Assembly (NCBI GenBank): GCA_036583965.1
Contig: JAZBQD010000014.1
Location: forward strand, 66,184,395 to 66,248,394
Direction of reading: 5' to 3'
Source: Prunella strophiata
Taxonomy: Eukaryota > Chordata > Aves > Passeriformes > Prunellidae
DNA length: 64,000 bases
Numbering within the stretch: position 1 is the first letter of the stretch; every line of letters begins with the position of its first letter. Of this stretch, positions 60,901-64,000 are shown one piece after another. The translations under genes and the position numbers were made by a program. The notes beneath the pieces were generated by a model. The model ran no database searches, was not told the origin of the DNA, and was given only the letters and a program-made list of their open reading frames with translations.

Positions 60901-61269
60901 TAAGAAATTAAAGTTTCAGTTATTTATCTGGAACTCTAGAATTCTCATGCAACTATGATAGATTATTGGAAACTTAGTAAAAACTACAGGCTTCAATTCA
61001 GAGATCGGAAAATTAATTCAAAATATTAGAAACAACATATAACCTACTTCATAGCAGCTGTAGTAATAATTTGTATTATGGTATATTGCCAGTCTTAGAG
61101 CTCAGGGCCTAACTGTTTTGAGATAATAATTTGAAGACCAGTTGTGACAGGAAAAGACAGAGAAGAGTACCATGAAACAGAATGTTTCTGGGGATAGTGG
61201 TGATAGTTTAGGTATTTGCCTTAGCTGCTGGATAGATTATCCAAATTCATTGTTTTTGCAAAAAATAAA

Positions 61270-61273
<4 letters not shown>

Positions 61274-61302
<29 letters not shown>
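61274..61302. repeat. poly(T) run, T29
   Basis: Twenty-nine consecutive T residues, the longest homopolymer in the window. It could be the A-tail of a minus-strand retroposon, but the sequence to its right shows no recognisable retrocopy. Confidence 0.9.
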
Positions 61303-64000
61303 GTGAAGGGACTATGCTGATGTTCTTACAGTTTACTCTTCCTTTTATTTGATATTTAAAGATTTTTTTCCCTGATGTCTGACTTGTATTTCCTTAATCC
61401 TTTAATCTATTCTTGAAAACTTTTATCCTCCATATGAGAGAGTGGTTCCTGATGGGAAAATCATCTTCATTTTCTGAGCTTCTTTGCAAAGAGGGGAGGG
61501 ACAATGAAGCAGTTGGAGCAGTTGTGCCATATGTGGTTCCTGAAACTGCAGCTTTTAAAGCAAACATTCCAATGGGTCATTAAGAGCAGGTGCCCTCACT
61601 TGTGATGGCACTGGGGTTTTTACAGCCCCTGTTCCAGACAGCCCTGCTGGGACAGCCCTGCCCACAGCCCTGCTGACTCGTAGGGTGCTGAATCACCTTG
61701 TGGGTGTTACAGCCTAGAGAGGAGGGTCCAAAGAGCAAATGCTCCCTTGTAAATCCTCTTTCCTGCCTCTAACGTCAGACTTTGCTCTGTTGCAGAACGA
61801 GCGCCACCAGAAGTGTTTTGTGTATTTATTTGTGCTCTAGAAGACTTAGGACTTGATCCTGCTGCAATTGAAACATTAGTGACAGAACTGCCCTGGGCTA
61901 GGACCTTCCTGGCCATTTTGTTATGGGCTCTCCATTCCCTGGGGTGTCAGGCCTGAAAGCTTGGCATCCTGACCATGTGTGGAGTCTAGTGGGTAGGGAA
62001 AAGGACATAATTCTGGCTGTGGGGAACACAGGGGAGGATGATAAAGCCAGACCTGCACAGCTTTCTGCAGAGATGTTGGGAGTAATCAATATGCAGAATG
62101 TCTGAGTTCTGGACAGTTCAGGTTGATAAGAGATGGAGAAAGAACAGTGACAGTAACTTTGCATCTCAACTCAAATGTGTGCAGGGCTGCTGTTCCTATG
62201 AATGAAAGCCCCCAAGCCATTGCAGTGGGTTGGGTTTTTCTCTGTTAGTAGCTTGTACATCTTTCTGTAAATGAGGACACAACAAGCAGGCACTTTTTGG
62301 GTAGCTGCAGTGCTGCCTGGGAAAACCCTGAGGGTTCTTGATGGTTTTTTAATAGCCTAGACAGAATGCTGTGAATATATAAACATTACAGATTAGAAGA
62401 AGAGAGTGAAAGAGAAAATATTAAGTCTTCCTCAGACTCAAATTCTGACCTTCCCCACCCCCTGTCAGATACCTTTGACAAATACCCACTGAGCCATCCT
62501 TCTGTAGCATTATTTGTGCTGTAAATGTGTTACCTCCTGGCACTATGCTTCATGAAAAAGAACTGCTTCCAAAGATCACTTAATTATAATTATGTTAACG
62601 GAAGCATTTTTATTCTGAATTATGATAGCTGACTAATCAGGATGCAGGTCATTTTTTTTATTATGCTTGGGAGAGATCAAGGGCTGTACACAGGAATCCA
62701 TAAAATCTCATCCTGGTTAACTGTTCCTTCCAATACCAATGTACTTAATCAGGTTGATAACATGTGCATGATTTCTGTATTCCCTACAATTTTGAAGTCA
62801 AGGAAGAAAAGCAAAATCCAAGAACATCATCAAGAACATATTGCTTAGCAAGCTCTCTGTTGAAGAGGAAAAATGCTTGGCAGAGATCGGTGGTCTATGC
62901 ATTGAATATGTAGCACTACTTTTTTTCTCAAACTGAATCTACTTAAATTGTTACAGTAAATTTATGACATGGTTTCTTAGTGGTTCACCTTGTGTATCTG
63001 TGTCAGAATTGCTGTGAACTTCCATCTGGTGTATCCTTGCCCACAGTGGGAGTTTTATCAGGATGTGTGGTCTGAGAGGTGGCAGTTGTAGTGACAGATT
63101 GTGTGGAAGTGCCAGTTGATTCAGTATCAGTCAAAGATAAGAGTGAACTATAACCAAGTTCTGACTCATGAGTAACAGATGAAATTATACAATTTAGTGT
63201 GTTTTATTTCTAGAAGTCTTTTTGGTATTGCCTCTGTACTGAAGCAGGTTTAGTGTTGCTGTCTTGATGTATAAATTGATTTGAGGAAAGACAAATAGCA
63301 GCCACCAAGCTTACTGTGTAATTCTTCAAAGTTTCAGTGATTTGTTGAAATTTCTTATTTATCATGCCTGCTTCAGACTTGCACCATTTTATTTACATGG
63401 CATATGGAATGTTGTTTACATTTTCCTAAATGTAAAAACTTCCTTTGCAAGTTTTTTCAGTTTTTTTCTACATGCCAATTGTTACAATAAAGAAGAGAGG
63501 GAAACTGCTGTGCGTACCAGCTTTGGAAACTCTTTGAAGGTGAGGAAGGCAGATGTGATGTGAAAATGACTTCCAGTCCTGAAGTTCTTGTGTGTCTCTT
63601 TAAAAGGGAGGATAGGGACCTGTACCAGCAAGGTAAGGGACAGTTTGGAAGAAAAAGAAATGACTTTTTGCAGTTGGGAATAGGTACCGAAGTGCTTAAT
63701 TTCTTCATTTTTCAATAATTTTTCACAAACGTAGGTGCAAGTCATGCCTTCTTAGTTCTTTTCTCTTCTGCTCCCCCTTCCCAACTGTTAATCCTTGTCA
63801 GTCCACTATCCTCTCCTTTTCCAGCACTTGAGAAAGTTGCTGTAGCAATGAGATAATCAAGTTTATTTAAGAATCAAATGTAGGATCTGCAAGGTGTATT
63901 CTTGCTTTGGAAGGCCAAGTGGATATTATTACTGTCATTTTAATAAAAATGTTATTTTATTCAACCTTAATATCTTTTTTCTTCCTTTCTCTTTCTGTCC

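Larger units (their letters stand above)
48225..64000 (+). other. USP6NL: USP6NL intron 2 (inferred), no exon found
   Basis: About 15.8 kb of AT-rich DNA. I looked for the next expected USP6NL coding exon (rich in Glu, Ala and Lys codons, leading to a TBC domain) and did not find it. One CR1 piece (51829-51938) and a T29 run (61274-61302) are the only assigned features. The short open frames have no domains. If the gene assignment is wrong, this is simply non-coding DNA. Confidence 0.45.

Noticed and set aside
61274..61302. T29 run as the tail of a processed pseudogene
   Set aside because: No retrocopy body or target-site duplication was recognised on either side.
1..64000. CRISPR array, tRNA or rRNA genes, prokaryotic operons
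   Set aside because: No regularly spaced repeats, cloverleaf-type sequences or rRNA blocks were seen. The sequence is vertebrate throughout.

Overview
The window is vertebrate nuclear DNA, almost certainly from a bird and plausibly a songbird. It is AT-rich with three short CpG islands and no dense coding. The dated repeats are CR1 LINE 3' ends with the avian tail (runs of ATTCTATG), an avian LTR, a broken ERVL-type gag relic, and two MIR-like fragments. There are no operons, CRISPR arrays or bacterial features.

Layout. (1) 660-1325 is a CpG island with a good leftward splice donor at 1035-1036. From remembered gene order around human 10p14 (USP6NL, ECHDC3, PROSER2) it is the likely PROSER2 promoter and first exon, reading off the left edge. 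(2) 1350-19750 is intergenic, with CR1 fragments, MIR relics and simple repeats. (3) 19750-25300 (minus strand) is ECHDC3, an enoyl-CoA-hydratase-like mitochondrial protein, with all five coding exons, consensus splice sites, a stop and poly(A) signals. As written it has two single-base frame breaks, in exon 1 and exon 4. (4) 25300-42950 is the spacer between two divergent genes. It holds a minus-strand LTR at 28005-28576, several CR1 pieces and a minus-strand ERVL-type gag relic at about 41500-42170. (5) 42945-43650 is a strong CpG-island promoter (YY1-type, GC-box, ETS-type and G-quadruplex motifs) with a rightward donor at 43166, and an exon at 48135-48224 ends in ATGA. These fit the 5' end of USP6NL. 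The rest of the window is its intron, and no later USP6NL coding exon was found.

Most long open frames here are CpG-island or random shadows. The notable findings are the two ECHDC3 frame breaks, of which the exon 4 one looks like a quasipalindrome-type mutation, and a 28-codon upstream ORF whose stop overlaps the presumed USP6NL start. I found no undescribed multi-gene system.
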